From contig NZ_ML769307.1 in NCBI RefSeq assembly GCF_009720385.1, positions 1 to 53,499 on the forward strand: 53,499 bases of DNA, in the 5' to 3' direction. Source of the DNA: Catellatospora vulcania. GTDB taxonomy: Bacteria; Actinomycetota; Actinomycetes; Mycobacteriales; Micromonosporaceae. A model generated the notes under the pieces. The model had not been told where the DNA came from and made no database searches. It saw only the letters and a list, made by a program, of their open reading frames with translations. Position 1 is the stretch's first letter. Each line of letters opens with the position of its first letter. Shown in pieces: positions 22,741-31,078 of the stretch. Position numbers and translations under genes: made by a program.

Positions 22741-23376
22741 ATGATCGAGCAGATCCTGCCGCAGGGTGTGCGGGTGGCGGAGGCGTATGCGGACGCGGAC
22801 GCCGTGCTGCCGGCCGTGGAGGCGGCGGCGGTGGCCCGTGCGGTGCCGTCGCGGCGGCGTGAGTTCGCCACCACCCGCGCCCTGGCCCGGCAGGCCCTGG
22901 CCGAGCTGGGCCGACCGGTCGCGGCGATCCCGTCCGGGCCGCGCGGGGAGCCGCGCTGGCCGGAGGGCGTGATCGGCAGCCTGACCCACTGCGCCGGTTA
23001 CCGGGCCGCGGCGGTGGCGCTGCGGGGCGGGCTGCTGTCACTGGGCATCGACGCCGAGCCCGATGCGCCGCTGCCGGACGGGGTGCTGGCCGCAGTGACC
23101 GGGCCCGCCGAACGAGCGGCCGTGGCGGCCGGGCCGCCGCACGCCGACCGGATCCTGTTCAGCGCCAAGGAATCGGTCTTCAAAGCCTGGTACCCGCTGG
23201 CCGGCGCCATGCTGGACTTCACCGAGGCGCACCTGGACCTGGACCCCGCCGGCGGTTTCACCGCCCACCTGCTCGTGCCGGGACCGGTCGTGGCCGGACG
23301 CCGGCTGGCACGATTGCACGGCCGGTGGCGCCGTGCCGGCGGGCTGATCCTCACCGCGGCGGCCGTCCACGCCTGA
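22741..23376 (+). CDS. 4'-phosphopantetheinyl transferase, Sfp/PptT type
   Basis: A 211-aa enzyme that loads phosphopantetheine from CoA onto the PKS acyl carrier proteins. ATG 22741 follows GGAG. Signatures in order: RRREFATTRALARQAL (about 37-52), IGSLTHCAGYRAAAVA (about 78-95), GIDAEP with the metal acid Asp (about 103-108) and FSAKESVFKAWYPL (about 140-153), the W/FSxKE core. Length matches single-domain EntD/PptT proteins. It is divergent from its likely antagonist hydrolase and 30 bases upstream of the type II thioesterase, with which it probably forms an operon. Confidence 0.94.
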   Translation: MIEQILPQGVRVAEAYADADAVLPAVEAAAVARAVPSRRREFATTRALARQALAELGRPVAAIPSGPRGEPRWPEGVIGSLTHCAGYRAAAVALRGGLLSLGIDAEPDAPLPDGVLAAVTGPAERAAVAAGPPHADRILFSAKESVFKAWYPLAGAMLDFTEAHLDLDPAGGFTAHLLVPGPVVAGRRLARLHGRWRRAGGLILTAAAVHA

Positions 23377-23406
23377 CCGCCCGCACCACGATTCGAGGGA
23401 GACCGC

Positions 23407-24156
23407 ATGACCACCGTCACCGGTGACTGGATCCGCACGTTCCACCCCGCCGCGCCCGGCGCGGTCACCCTGGTGTGCCTGCCGCACGCGGGCGGCGCGG
23501 CCAGTTTCTGGTTCCCGCTGTCGCGGGCGCTGGCACCCGGGGTGGCCGTGGCCGCGGTGCAGTATCCGGGCCGCCAGGACCGGCACCGCGAGCCGCTGAT
23601 CAGCGAACTCGGGGTGCTCGCCGACCGGGTCGCCGAGGCCGTGGCCGCATCGGTGCCCGGCCCGCTGGCACTCTTCGGGCACAGCATGGGGGCGGTGGTG
23701 GGATACGAGGTGGCGCTGCGGCTGCGGGCGGCGGGCCGGCCCGACCCGGTGATGCTGTTCGCGTCGGGCCGCCGCGCGCCCTCCTGCTACCGGGCCGAGG
23801 ACGTGCACCGCGGCGACGACAACCGCATCCTGTCGGTGCTGCGCGAGCTCGCCGGCACCCACGCCGACCTGCTGGCGAACGAGGAGGTCACGCGCCTGGT
23901 GCTGCCGTCGGTGCGCAGCGACTACCAGGCCGTCGAGACGTACCGGCACGACCCGGCGGCTTCACTGACCTGCCCGGTCACCGTGCTCACCGGGTCGGCG
24001 GACCCGTTGACGTCGGCGGCGGAGGCCGTGGGCTGGCAGCGGCACACCACGGGTCCGGTCGAGGTGCTGACCTTCCCGGGCGGGCACTTCTTCCTCGTCG
24101 ACCACGCGCAGGCGGTGGTCGACGAGGTGCATGCCCGCCTGGACGGGCGCGGGTAG
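23407..24156 (+). CDS. Type II thioesterase (PKS editing)
   Basis: A 249-aa alpha/beta-hydrolase that clears wrong or stalled acyl groups from the PKS carrier proteins. ATG 23407 follows GAGGGA. The oxyanion motif is LPHAGG (about 25), the nucleophile Ser93 is in FGHSMGA, the acid is Asp in GSADPLT (about 200) and the base is His in PGGHFFL (about 228). It belongs to the same family as RifR of the rifamycin cluster. It follows the phosphopantetheinyl transferase and converges on the LAL regulator with a four-base gap. Confidence 0.94.
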   Translation: MTTVTGDWIRTFHPAAPGAVTLVCLPHAGGAASFWFPLSRALAPGVAVAAVQYPGRQDRHREPLISELGVLADRVAEAVAASVPGPLALFGHSMGAVVGYEVALRLRAAGRPDPVMLFASGRRAPSCYRAEDVHRGDDNRILSVLRELAGTHADLLANEEVTRLVLPSVRSDYQAVETYRHDPAASLTCPVTVLTGSADPLTSAAEAVGWQRHTTGPVEVLTFPGGHFFLVDHAQAVVDEVHARLDGRG

Positions 24157-24160
24157 CGGT

Positions 24161-26884
24161 TCAGGCGACCGAGGTGCCCCGGCGGGACAGGTCGATGGGC
24201 AGTTCCCGCCGGTGCTTGACGTTGAGCTTGCGGTAGACGCGGGTCAGGTGCTGCTCGACGGTGCTCGAGGTGATGTACAGCTTCAGGGCGATCTCCCGGT
24301 TGGTGTAGCCGATCGCGGCCAGGGCCGCGACCCGGTGCTCCGAACCGGTCAGGCGGGCCGCGCCGTCGCGGTCGCCGTCGTCGTCGCCGCCGACGCCCAG
24401 CTCGCTGCCGACCGCGACCAGCTCGCGGTGCAGCGGGTCGGCGGCGCAGGAGCGGGCCAGGTGCAGCGCCCGCCGGAACACCATCCGGGCCCGGCGGTCC
24501 TCGTTGACCAGGTGGTATGCCTCGGCCAGGTCGGCCAGGGTGCGGGCCTGCTCGAAGCGGTCACCGCAGCTTTCCAGCAGGTCCAGCGACTCCAGTAGCA
24601 GCGGCGGGCGGCGTCCGGCGGGTCCGGCGGCGGCCAGCAGCCGCAGCGCGACGCCGCGGGTGCGAGCCCCGTTGCCGGTGGGCCGGTGCAGCTGCCCGCC
24701 GGCCAGGCGACGGGCCTGGTCCTGGTTGCCCAGCCGCAGCCAGGCCGCTGCGGCGCCGCTGCGCCACGGCACGATCTCGGCCACGTCCAGGCCCCAGCCG
24801 CGGATCAGCTCGCCGCAGGCGAGGAAGTCGGCCAGGGCGGCATGGTGGTGACGGGTGGCGAGGTGGTGTTCGGCGCGGGCGTAGAGGTGGTGCAGCCCGT
24901 ACCGGGTGGACAGCAGGCCGTCGGGGATCGGCGGGGCGAGGGTGGCGGCGGCCTGGTCGTCGCGGCCGAGCCGGGCGTACGCCACCACCAGCGTGCCCAG
25001 CGCGGGGCCGGCGGCCGCGCCCCACGCCTTGGCTGGTGTCTCGGCCAGCGCCCGGGTGGCGTGTGCCGCGGCGGCGGGCAGGTCGCCCTGGGCGAGGCTG
25101 ACTTCGGCGAACGCCGCGGCGACGGCCGCCCGCCAGGGTGCGGGCCGGTCGGTGGCGTCGTCGGCGAGCCGGGCGCACCAGGACGCGGCGGTGTCCAGAC
25201 GGTCGGCGCGGACCAGTGCGGTGACCGCGGCGGCCAGCGCTTCGTCGGACCAGCCGGTGTGCCGGCCCAGGTGCAGGTCGGCGAGCAGGCGCAGGGCGCG
25301 GTCGGCGGCCTCGTGGTGCTGCCCGCGCAGCAGCGCGTCGGCGATGCTCGCGCAGGCGTGCAGCCACGGGTCGACCTCGGGGGCGAGCAGCGCGGGCGGG
25401 TCCTCGCCGGTGGGAACGGCGCGGCGTTGCGCCAGGGCGGGGTGGGTGTAGGCGAGCCAGGTCTCCAGGTCGCGCAGTGCTGCCGAACCGGTGGCGGCGG
25501 CGCGCAGCGCGGCCAGGGCGCGGCCGGCCTCGTCGGTGCGGCCGTGGGCCAGCAGGCGGCGGGTCAGCAGGATGCCTTCGCGGTGGTTCAGGCGCCCGGC
25601 GAGCAGGTCGGCCAGCAGCGGGGTGAAGTGATGCAACGCGGCGGCGGGGTGGGTGTCGGTGTCGGCCTGGCACAGCCGGGCGCGGATCGCGGCGGCGGCG
25701 TGCGGGTCGGTCTGGGCGCGCAGGGCGAGTTCGAGACAGCGGGCGGCGTCCGGGCTGCCCGCGGGGGCCTGTTCGGCGGCTTCGATCAGCAGCGGGACGG
25801 CTTCGGGGCGGGCGGGGCGTCCGGCCTGCAGCAGATGCTCGACGACCTGCCGGGCCGGGGCGGCGGCCCGTTGCAACGCCTCGGCGGCGCGGGTGTGCAG
25901 GGCGGCGCGGCGTTCGTGCGGGATGTCGGCGAGCACGGCGGCGCGTGCCGCTTCGGTCCGGAAGCGTCCGTCGTGCAGGAGCCCGGCTGATTCGAGCGTG
26001 TCCAGCCCGCGGCGGATGTCGTCGGCGGGCAGGTCGAGCAGTGCCCGCGGGTGGGTGTCGGGGTCGTGGAGGACGGCGCGGGCCTGGGCGATGTGCCGCA
26101 GTGCCGGTTCGGCGCGTTGCAGGCAGTCGGCCAGGGCGCGGGCGAGGGCGGGTTCGGGATGGTCGACGTCGGTGAGCACGGCGGTGACCAGCAGCGGGTT
26201 GCCGCCGGTGGCGGCGTGCACCTGGGCGGCGCGTCGGGTCAGGTCGGCGGGCGGCACGTGCGGCCGCAGCAGGCGGGCCACGCCCTGCGGGCTGAGCGGG
26301 CCGACCCGGATCGGGTGGACGGGCAGGTGGCCCTGCAGTTCGGCGAGGAAGGGGGCGCTGACCGGGTCGGGTTCGGCGCGGTCGGCCAGCACCAGCAGCA
26401 CGCGGTAGGTGCGCAGCCGGCGGGCGAGCTGCTGCAGGAAGGCCAGCGAGACGTCGTCGGCGTGGCGTACGTCGTCGACGGCGATCACCACGGGGCGAAT
26501 GCCCGCGATCTCGCGCAGGTGCAGGCAGAGCGTGTGCAGCTGCTGGAGCAGCAGCGGGTCGGCGACGGGCGCGGCGACGGTGGCGGCCTGGGCGGCGATG
26601 CGGTCGAGCAGCGTGGTGGCCTGCCGCAGCGGTGCGGCGGGCAGCACAGCGCTGTGCCAGAGCTGGCCGAGGACTCCGCCGGGCAGGCTCCGTTCGGCGG
26701 GTGCGCAGGCGGCGTGCAGCACCAGCATCCGTTGCTGGAGCCGTTCGGCGGCCGCCTGCAGCAGCGCGGTGCGCCCGGTGGCCGGTGGTCCGGTGACCAC
26801 GGCCACCTGTCCGCGGCCGGCGTCGGCCAGCGCCGCCAGCGTGTCCAGTGCGGACAGTTGATCGTCCCTCTCCGCCAGGTACAT
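24161..26884 (-). CDS. LuxR-family LAL regulator (large ATP-binding activator)
   Basis: A 907-aa cluster-situated activator candidate. ATG 26884 follows GGGGGAA. Residues about 25-40 hold the P-loop VVTGPPATGRTALLQ, in which Arg stands where Walker A normally has Lys; Walker B is VVIAVDDVRHAD (about 140). A long Ala/Arg-rich helical (TPR-like) middle follows. The C-terminal LuxR helix-turn-helix is LTGSEHRVAALAAIGYTNRE followed by IALKLYITSSTVEQHLTRVY. LAL proteins often control PKS clusters. Its upstream region has three 11-bp direct repeats, candidate sites for itself or for another regulator. Confidence 0.9.
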   Translation of the reverse strand: MYLAERDDQLSALDTLAALADAGRGQVAVVTGPPATGRTALLQAAAERLQQRMLVLHAACAPAERSLPGGVLGQLWHSAVLPAAPLRQATTLLDRIAAQAATVAAPVADPLLLQQLHTLCLHLREIAGIRPVVIAVDDVRHADDVSLAFLQQLARRLRTYRVLLVLADRAEPDPVSAPFLAELQGHLPVHPIRVGPLSPQGVARLLRPHVPPADLTRRAAQVHAATGGNPLLVTAVLTDVDHPEPALARALADCLQRAEPALRHIAQARAVLHDPDTHPRALLDLPADDIRRGLDTLESAGLLHDGRFRTEAARAAVLADIPHERRAALHTRAAEALQRAAAPARQVVEHLLQAGRPARPEAVPLLIEAAEQAPAGSPDAARCLELALRAQTDPHAAAAIRARLCQADTDTHPAAALHHFTPLLADLLAGRLNHREGILLTRRLLAHGRTDEAGRALAALRAAATGSAALRDLETWLAYTHPALAQRRAVPTGEDPPALLAPEVDPWLHACASIADALLRGQHHEAADRALRLLADLHLGRHTGWSDEALAAAVTALVRADRLDTAASWCARLADDATDRPAPWRAAVAAAFAEVSLAQGDLPAAAAHATRALAETPAKAWGAAAGPALGTLVVAYARLGRDDQAAATLAPPIPDGLLSTRYGLHHLYARAEHHLATRHHHAALADFLACGELIRGWGLDVAEIVPWRSGAAAAWLRLGNQDQARRLAGGQLHRPTGNGARTRGVALRLLAAAGPAGRRPPLLLESLDLLESCGDRFEQARTLADLAEAYHLVNEDRRARMVFRRALHLARSCAADPLHRELVAVGSELGVGGDDDGDRDGAARLTGSEHRVAALAAIGYTNREIALKLYITSSTVEQHLTRVYRKLNVKHRRELPIDLSRRGTSVA

Positions 26885-26980
26885 CGGTGGTTCCCCCTTG
26901 CGTTTTCTTCCCGGTCCCCCCGGCCGGGCAGCTACCGCCTGGAAAGCTAGCAACACGTTCGGCGATGGTCGGGGTTGTCG

Positions 26981-27013
26981 CCGCCCATCGGCCGCCCATC
27001 GCGCGCCCATCGG
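26981..27013. promoter_or_regulatory. Three tandem 11-bp repeats upstream of the LAL regulator
   Basis: CCGCCCATCGG, CCGCCCATCGC and GCGCCCATCGG begin at 26981, 26992 and 27003. The core GCCCATCG is exact in all three with an 11-bp period, 97-129 bp before the LAL start. An inverted 13-bp copy of the last unit (CCGATGGGCGCGC) is at 27204-27216. Confidence 0.6.
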
Positions 27014-27203
27014 GAGGGGTTCGGAGTGCGCTCTGCCTCGTCCTCGACGGCAAAGCGCGGCGCGCTCTGTCAGGTATGTTGCATAGACCGACGTGAATTA
27101 ATTTGAATGTGGTGTTGCCGATCTGTGAACGAGTTGCGGCAGGTCGGAAGCGTGGCAGCGGCGACACCGGGTGGCTGCGGCGAGATGGGTTCGCGCTGTC
27201 CGT

Positions 27204-27216
27204 CCGATGGGCGCGC
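27204..27216. repeat. Inverted 13-bp copy of the LAL-promoter repeat
   Basis: CCGATGGGCGCGC is the exact reverse complement of 27001-27013. It lies about 200 bp away on the side of the sulfur operon, so one factor could see both promoters or form a loop. Confidence 0.55.
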
Positions 27217-27228
27217 GGCGACCGAAAT

Positions 27229-27253
27229 CTATAAAGCCTATAGGGATAGTAGG
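27229..27253. promoter_or_regulatory. AT-rich inverted repeat, candidate sulfur-regulon operator
   Basis: CTATA-N5-TATAG (27229-27243) overlaps CCTATA-N5-AGTAGG (27237-27253). The second form resembles CCTACT-N5-AGTAGG at 46853-46869 and the AGTAGGA sequence at 42815. It lies 60-84 bp before the putative -35 box of the leader. Confidence 0.45.
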
Positions 27254-27312
27254 AGTTCGGTCAACGAAATCGGCCTCCAAAGTGGGCAAGATGACAAGAT
27301 GCCCGTCGATCG

Positions 27313-27349
27313 TTGACGGCGTCGGCGGGACCGGTGCTTCATTAGTGCC
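27313..27349 (+). promoter_or_regulatory. Predicted leaderless promoter of the sulfur operon
   Basis: TTGACG (27313-27318) is a good -35 box. TTCATT (27338-27343) is a plausible -10, with a long 19-bp spacer, and lies six bases before the ATG of the leader peptide, which would make the transcript start at that ATG. Confidence 0.5.
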
Positions 27350-27427
27350 ATGTCCAGAGAGCTGCGGCTGACGACGCGCTCCTACATCGACTTCGGTCGG
27401 GTGTGGTCGAGCTCCTGTCTGAGCTGA
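27350..27427 (+). CDS. 25-aa leader peptide of a sulfur-metabolism operon
   Basis: A short frame from ATG 27350 to TGA 27425-27427. It begins MSRELRLT and continues TRSYIDFGRVWSSSCLS. The pattern Arg-x-x-Ile-Asp-x-x-Arg-Val-x-Ser-x-x-Cys near the C-terminus recurs in short actinobacterial frames annotated as putative leader peptides before sulfur transport genes (for example RRHIDLxRVSSALC types). Placement 195 bases before the importer gene fits translation-dependent attenuation or coupling sensitive to cysteine. There is no ribosome site, consistent with a leaderless start. Confidence 0.65.
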   Translation: MSRELRLTTRSYIDFGRVWSSSCLS

Positions 27428-27622
27428 TCCCACGACCCGTGCCCGGGCCCGCCGCGACAGCGGCGCACCCGCATACCGGCGCACCCGCCTGAACCACGCC
27501 GGCTCGACGACGAGCGGCATCCGCGGGCCGCCGCCACCCGACACCTCGCCTTCACCGGCCGGTGCGCCGTGCCGACCCCGCGGTCGGACAGGCGGGCCCG
27601 GTCCCGACAGGAGAAGACCTTC
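27428..27622 (+). other. Leader-to-importer untranslated region, candidate attenuator
   Basis: Between the leader peptide and the importer start are several stems, for example GCCGC-GACA-GCGGC (27451-27464), and a 12-bp direct repeat CGGCGCACCCGC (27461 and 27477). The importer's ribosome site GGAG is at 27610-27613. No further gene is seen. Confidence 0.4.
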
Positions 27623-29269
27623 ATGCGCCGTACCCTTCGCACCACCCGGCGGCTGCTGCTCGCCGGCATCGCCGCCTTCGCGGTGACCGCCTGCACGGCC
27701 GCGCCGCCGGTGCCCACCGCCGCCGACGCGGGCACACCGGTCTCCGGGGGCAAGCTCACCTGGGCCGTCGAAACCGAGCCGATCACCTTCAACCCGCACC
27801 AGTACGCGCAGGCCAAGGCACGGCTGCTGGTGTGGAACTCATTCGAGGCGCTGCTCACCCACGACGACGAGGGCGGCTTCCTGCCCTGGCTGGCCACCGG
27901 CTACGAGGCCGCGGCAGACGGGCTGTCCTACACCGTCAAGCTGCGCACCGACGTGACCTTCCACGACGGCGAGAAGTTCGACGCCGCCGCCGTCAAGGCC
28001 AACTTCGACCAGCTGCTCGCGCCGAACTACGCCCCGGCGGTAGCCGCCGTGCAGCTGAAGAACCTCAAGAGCGTCGAGGTCGTCGACCCGGCCACGGTGC
28101 GGATCAACCTGACCGCGCCCGACGTGCTGATCCTGGACTTCCTGGCCTCCCCGCAGGGCGCGCAGATCTCGCCCAAGTCGCTGCGCCAGGCCGCCAACCT
28201 CAAGGCCGGCGGCGTCGACGTGGTCGGCACCGGGCCGTTCACCCTTTCCGCGTACAGCCCCGGCCAGCAGGTCGTCTACAAGAAGAACCCGGCCTACCGG
28301 TGGGCCCCGGCCAACGCCGGGCACACCGGGCCCGCCTACCTCGACGAGGTCGTCTACCGCTTCCTCAAGGAGCCGTCGGTGCGCGTCGGCGCGCTGACCT
28401 CGGGCCAGGTGCAGCTCATCGAAGGCGTGCCCGCCACCGACCAGGAGCTGATCGACACCTCGCCGCAGCTGGCCCTGCACAAGCAGCTCAACTCCGGCTC
28501 GGCGTACTCCTACTTCCTCAACGTCAGCCACGCCCCGTTCGACGACCCCAAGGTGCGCCAGGCGTTCCGCCACGCCATCGACGTCGACGCGGTGCTGCGG
28601 GCGGTGTACCGCGGCACCGCCACCCGCGCCTGGAGCATCGTCGGACCGACCAGCCCGCTGTACGACAAGGGTTTCGAGGGCCGCCACGGCTTCGACGCGG
28701 CCAAGGCCAACCAGCTGCTCGACGAGGCCGGCTGGGCGACCCGCGACGGCGAGGGCTTCCGCACCAAGGACGGCAAGCGCCTGACGGTACGGCTGGTGCA
28801 GTCAGCCCCGTTCGTCCGCGACCGCCGCGACGTGCTCGCCCAGGCCGTGCAGGCCACGGTCAAGGCCGGCGCGGGCATCGACCTCAACGTGTCGGTCGTC
28901 GACCAGGGCACCGCGCTCAAGGCCCTGGAGGACAACCAGTACGAGGTCTTCGACAACTCCCGCGCCGACACCGACGCCGGAGCCGCGCTGAACCTGCTGC
29001 TGGCCTCCACCGGCGCGATCAACCGCACCGGCTACCGCGACCCGGCCCTCGACGCGCTGCTGGCCAAGGGCCAGGCCACCGGCGACCAGGCGGCGCGGGT
29101 GCAGGTCTACCACGACATCCAGCGCGTCGTGCTGACCGACCAGGCCCTGGTGGTTCCGCTGTACGCGCCCGCGGACCAGATCGCGGCGTCCCGCGGTCTC
29201 GGCGGCGTCCGGTTCGAACCGACCGCGGGCGTGCCCGCCGGCGCGTACAACATCTGGATCGCGAAGTGA
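27623..29269 (+). CDS. ABC importer substrate-binding lipoprotein, family 5 (peptide/opine/nickel type)
   Basis: A 548-aa extracytoplasmic lipoprotein. ATG 27623 follows CAGGAGAAG. The signal peptide ends in lipobox VTAC, giving lipidated Cys near residue 24. The SBP_bac_5 fold shows LTWAVETEPITFNPHQ at the mature start, FHDGEKFDAAAVKANFDQLL, GTGPFTLSAYSPGQQVVYKKNPAYR and DDPKVRQAFRHAIDVDAV. It starts a run of four importer genes joined by overlaps. With a sulfur-type leader upstream and flavin monooxygenases downstream, the cargo is probably an organosulfur compound, perhaps a peptide or conjugate, not nickel. Confidence 0.9.
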   Translation: MRRTLRTTRRLLLAGIAAFAVTACTAAPPVPTAADAGTPVSGGKLTWAVETEPITFNPHQYAQAKARLLVWNSFEALLTHDDEGGFLPWLATGYEAAADGLSYTVKLRTDVTFHDGEKFDAAAVKANFDQLLAPNYAPAVAAVQLKNLKSVEVVDPATVRINLTAPDVLILDFLASPQGAQISPKSLRQAANLKAGGVDVVGTGPFTLSAYSPGQQVVYKKNPAYRWAPANAGHTGPAYLDEVVYRFLKEPSVRVGALTSGQVQLIEGVPATDQELIDTSPQLALHKQLNSGSAYSYFLNVSHAPFDDPKVRQAFRHAIDVDAVLRAVYRGTATRAWSIVGPTSPLYDKGFEGRHGFDAAKANQLLDEAGWATRDGEGFRTKDGKRLTVRLVQSAPFVRDRRDVLAQAVQATVKAGAGIDLNVSVVDQGTALKALEDNQYEVFDNSRADTDAGAALNLLLASTGAINRTGYRDPALDALLAKGQATGDQAARVQVYHDIQRVVLTDQALVVPLYAPADQIAASRGLGGVRFEPTAGVPAGAYNIWIAK

Positions 29270-30192
29270 CCGTCGTCCGGGCGGTCGCGCGACGGCTGGC
29301 CACGGCGGCGGTGGTCCTCTGGGCCGCCGCCACCGCGGCCTACCTCGCCCTGCTGCTGGCCCCCGGCGACACGGTGGACAGCATCATCGGCGACGGGCCG
29401 GACACCCCGCAGATCCGCGCCCAGGTCATCGCGGAGTGGGGCCTCGACCGCCCGGACGTAGTGCAGTACCTCGACTACCTGGCCCGCGCGGCCCGGGGCG
29501 ACCTGGGCCGCTCCTACCTGCTGCAACGGCCCGTGTCCGACCTGATCGGCGAGCACCTGCCGGCGACCGTCACGCTGGCCGCGGCAGCAGCGGTGACCGG
29601 CGTGGTGCTGGCCCTGGCGGTCGCGCTGCTGACGGCGGGGCGGCGTCCGCTGCTGCGCCGCGCCGCGTCGACCACCGAGCTCGTGCTGGTCTCCACGCCC
29701 GGGTTCCTGATCGGCATCGTGCTGCTCAACGTGTTCTCGTTCCGGCTGGGCTGGTTCCCGGTGTCCGGCGGGCAAGACTTCAGCGCGCTGGTGCTGCCCG
29801 CGCTCACCCTGGCCCTGCCGGTCGCCGGGGTGCTCACCCAGGTGCTGCGCGACGGGCTGGAAAGGGCGTTGGACGAGCCGTTCGTGGTCACCGCGCGCTC
29901 ACGCGGCATCCGTGAACGCGCGGTGCTGGCCCGCCACGCGCTGCGCCACGCGCTGCTGCCCGCGATCACCCTGGTCGGCTGGCTGTCCGGGATCCTGCTC
30001 GGCGGCGCCGTCATCACCGAGCAGGTGTTCGGCCGACCCGGCCTGGGCCAGGTCACCTTGCAGGCGGTCACCGCCAAGGACATGCCGGTGGTGCTGGCCG
30101 TGGTGCTGCTGTCGGCGGCGGTGTACGTCGCCGTCAGCACCCTGGCCGACCTGGCGTACCTGCTCGTCGACCCCCGGCTGCGAAGGAGCTGA
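29266..30192 (+). CDS. ABC importer permease 1, DppB/OppB type
   Basis: A 308-aa membrane protein with about six helices. GTG 29266 overlaps the binding-protein stop (GTGA). The N-terminal OppB region includes LLAPGDTVDSIIGD and DLGRSYLLQRPVSDLI. The conserved inner-membrane loop that contacts the ATPase is FVVTARSRGIRERAVLARHALRHAL-like (about 205-229), the EAA motif. It pairs with the following permease. Confidence 0.92.
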   Translation: MTVVRAVARRLATAAVVLWAAATAAYLALLLAPGDTVDSIIGDGPDTPQIRAQVIAEWGLDRPDVVQYLDYLARAARGDLGRSYLLQRPVSDLIGEHLPATVTLAAAAAVTGVVLALAVALLTAGRRPLLRRAASTTELVLVSTPGFLIGIVLLNVFSFRLGWFPVSGGQDFSALVLPALTLALPVAGVLTQVLRDGLERALDEPFVVTARSRGIRERAVLARHALRHALLPAITLVGWLSGILLGGAVITEQVFGRPGLGQVTLQAVTAKDMPVVLAVVLLSAAVYVAVSTLADLAYLLVDPRLRRS

Positions 30193-30196
30193 ACCG

Positions 30197-31078
30197 ATGA
30201 CCGTGCAAGCGACCCCCGTGGCCGGGGCCGGCCTGGCGGCCGTCGCGACCGACACCGCACCGCCGCGGCGACGGCGCACTGCCCGGCCGGGACTGGCCGC
30301 CGCGGCCGGATTCCTGCTGCTGGCGGCACTGGCGGTGCTCTGGCCGGGGCTGCTGGCCGGGGATCCGCTGGCCGCCGACCCGCTCAACGTGCTGCGCCCG
30401 CCGGACGCGGCACACTGGTTCGGCACCGACCACCTGGGACGCGACGTGTTCGACCGGGTGGTGCACGGGGCGCGGCATTCGCTGACCATCGGCGTCGCGG
30501 CGACCCTCATCGCGGTCGGCGCGGGCGTGCTGCTCGGCCTGCTCGCCGGGATGGCACACCGGCTGGCCGGCGAGGCGCTGACCCGGTCCTTCGACGCGCT
30601 GTCGGCATTCCCGCTGCTGCTGCTCGCGCTGCTGTTCATCGCGATCACCGGGCCGGGCACGGGCAGCCTCATCATCGCCATCGGGGTGGCCACCATGCCG
30701 CACCACGCCCGGGTGGTCCGCGCACAGACCCTGCTGGTACGCCGTGCCGGCTACGTCGAGCAGGCCGTGTCCTTCGGCACCTCCCGGACCCGGCTGGTGC
30801 TGCGGCACGTGCTGCCCAACGTGCTCGGCCCGGTGCCGGTGCTGGCGGTCATCGGCCTGGGCGAGGCCATCCTCGCCGCGGCCGGGCTCAGCTTCCTCGG
30901 CCTCGGCCCGCAGCCGCCCGCCCCGGAGTGGGGCGCGATGCTCGCCGAGAACCGCAGCTACCTGCGCATCGCCTGGTGGGGTGCGATCCTGCCGGGCGTC
31001 GCGGTCACCCTCACCGTGATCTCGCTGACCGTGCTCGGCCGCCACCTGCAGCAGCGCTTCGAAGGGCGGCACGGCTGA
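30197..31078 (+). CDS. ABC importer permease 2, DppC/OppC type
   Basis: A 293-aa membrane protein. ATG 30197 follows AAGGAG. The OppC N-terminal signature HWFGTDHLGRDVFDRVVHGAR is visible (about 73-93) and the EAA loop is YVEQAVSFGTSRTRLVLRHV. Its last base is shared with the next gene's first (TGATG), so translation is coupled to the ATPase. Confidence 0.92.
   Translation: MTVQATPVAGAGLAAVATDTAPPRRRRTARPGLAAAAGFLLLAALAVLWPGLLAGDPLAADPLNVLRPPDAAHWFGTDHLGRDVFDRVVHGARHSLTIGVAATLIAVGAGVLLGLLAGMAHRLAGEALTRSFDALSAFPLLLLALLFIAITGPGTGSLIIAIGVATMPHHARVVRAQTLLVRRAGYVEQAVSFGTSRTRLVLRHVLPNVLGPVPVLAVIGLGEAILAAAGLSFLGLGPQPPAPEWGAMLAENRSYLRIAWWGAILPGVAVTLTVISLTVLGRHLQQRFEGRHG

Larger units (their letters stand above)
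26885..27312. other. Non-coding interval between the LAL gene and the sulfur operon leader
   Basis: No convincing gene: frames on both strands here lack ribosome sites and family features. It holds the LAL promoter side with three 11-bp repeats (26981-27013), an inverted copy at 27204-27216, and an AT-rich stretch around 27090-27110 and 27225-27260 that is unusual for this DNA and likely carries promoters. It marks the boundary between the polyketide and sulfur regions. Confidence 0.7.

Noticed and set aside
24561..27167. 868-aa frame overlapping the LAL regulator on the same strand
   Set aside because: Pro/Arg-rich shadow in another frame; the 24161-26884 frame has P-loop, Walker B and LuxR HTH.
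27300..27622. SAM riboswitch before the importer operon
   Set aside because: I looked for SAM-I/SAM-IV core features because of the sulfur context and did not see them; the leader peptide explains the region better.
27098..27799. 233-aa minus-strand frame over the sulfur-operon leader region
   Set aside because: No ribosome site, no recognised domain, and it overlaps the importer signal peptide and the leader peptide antisense.
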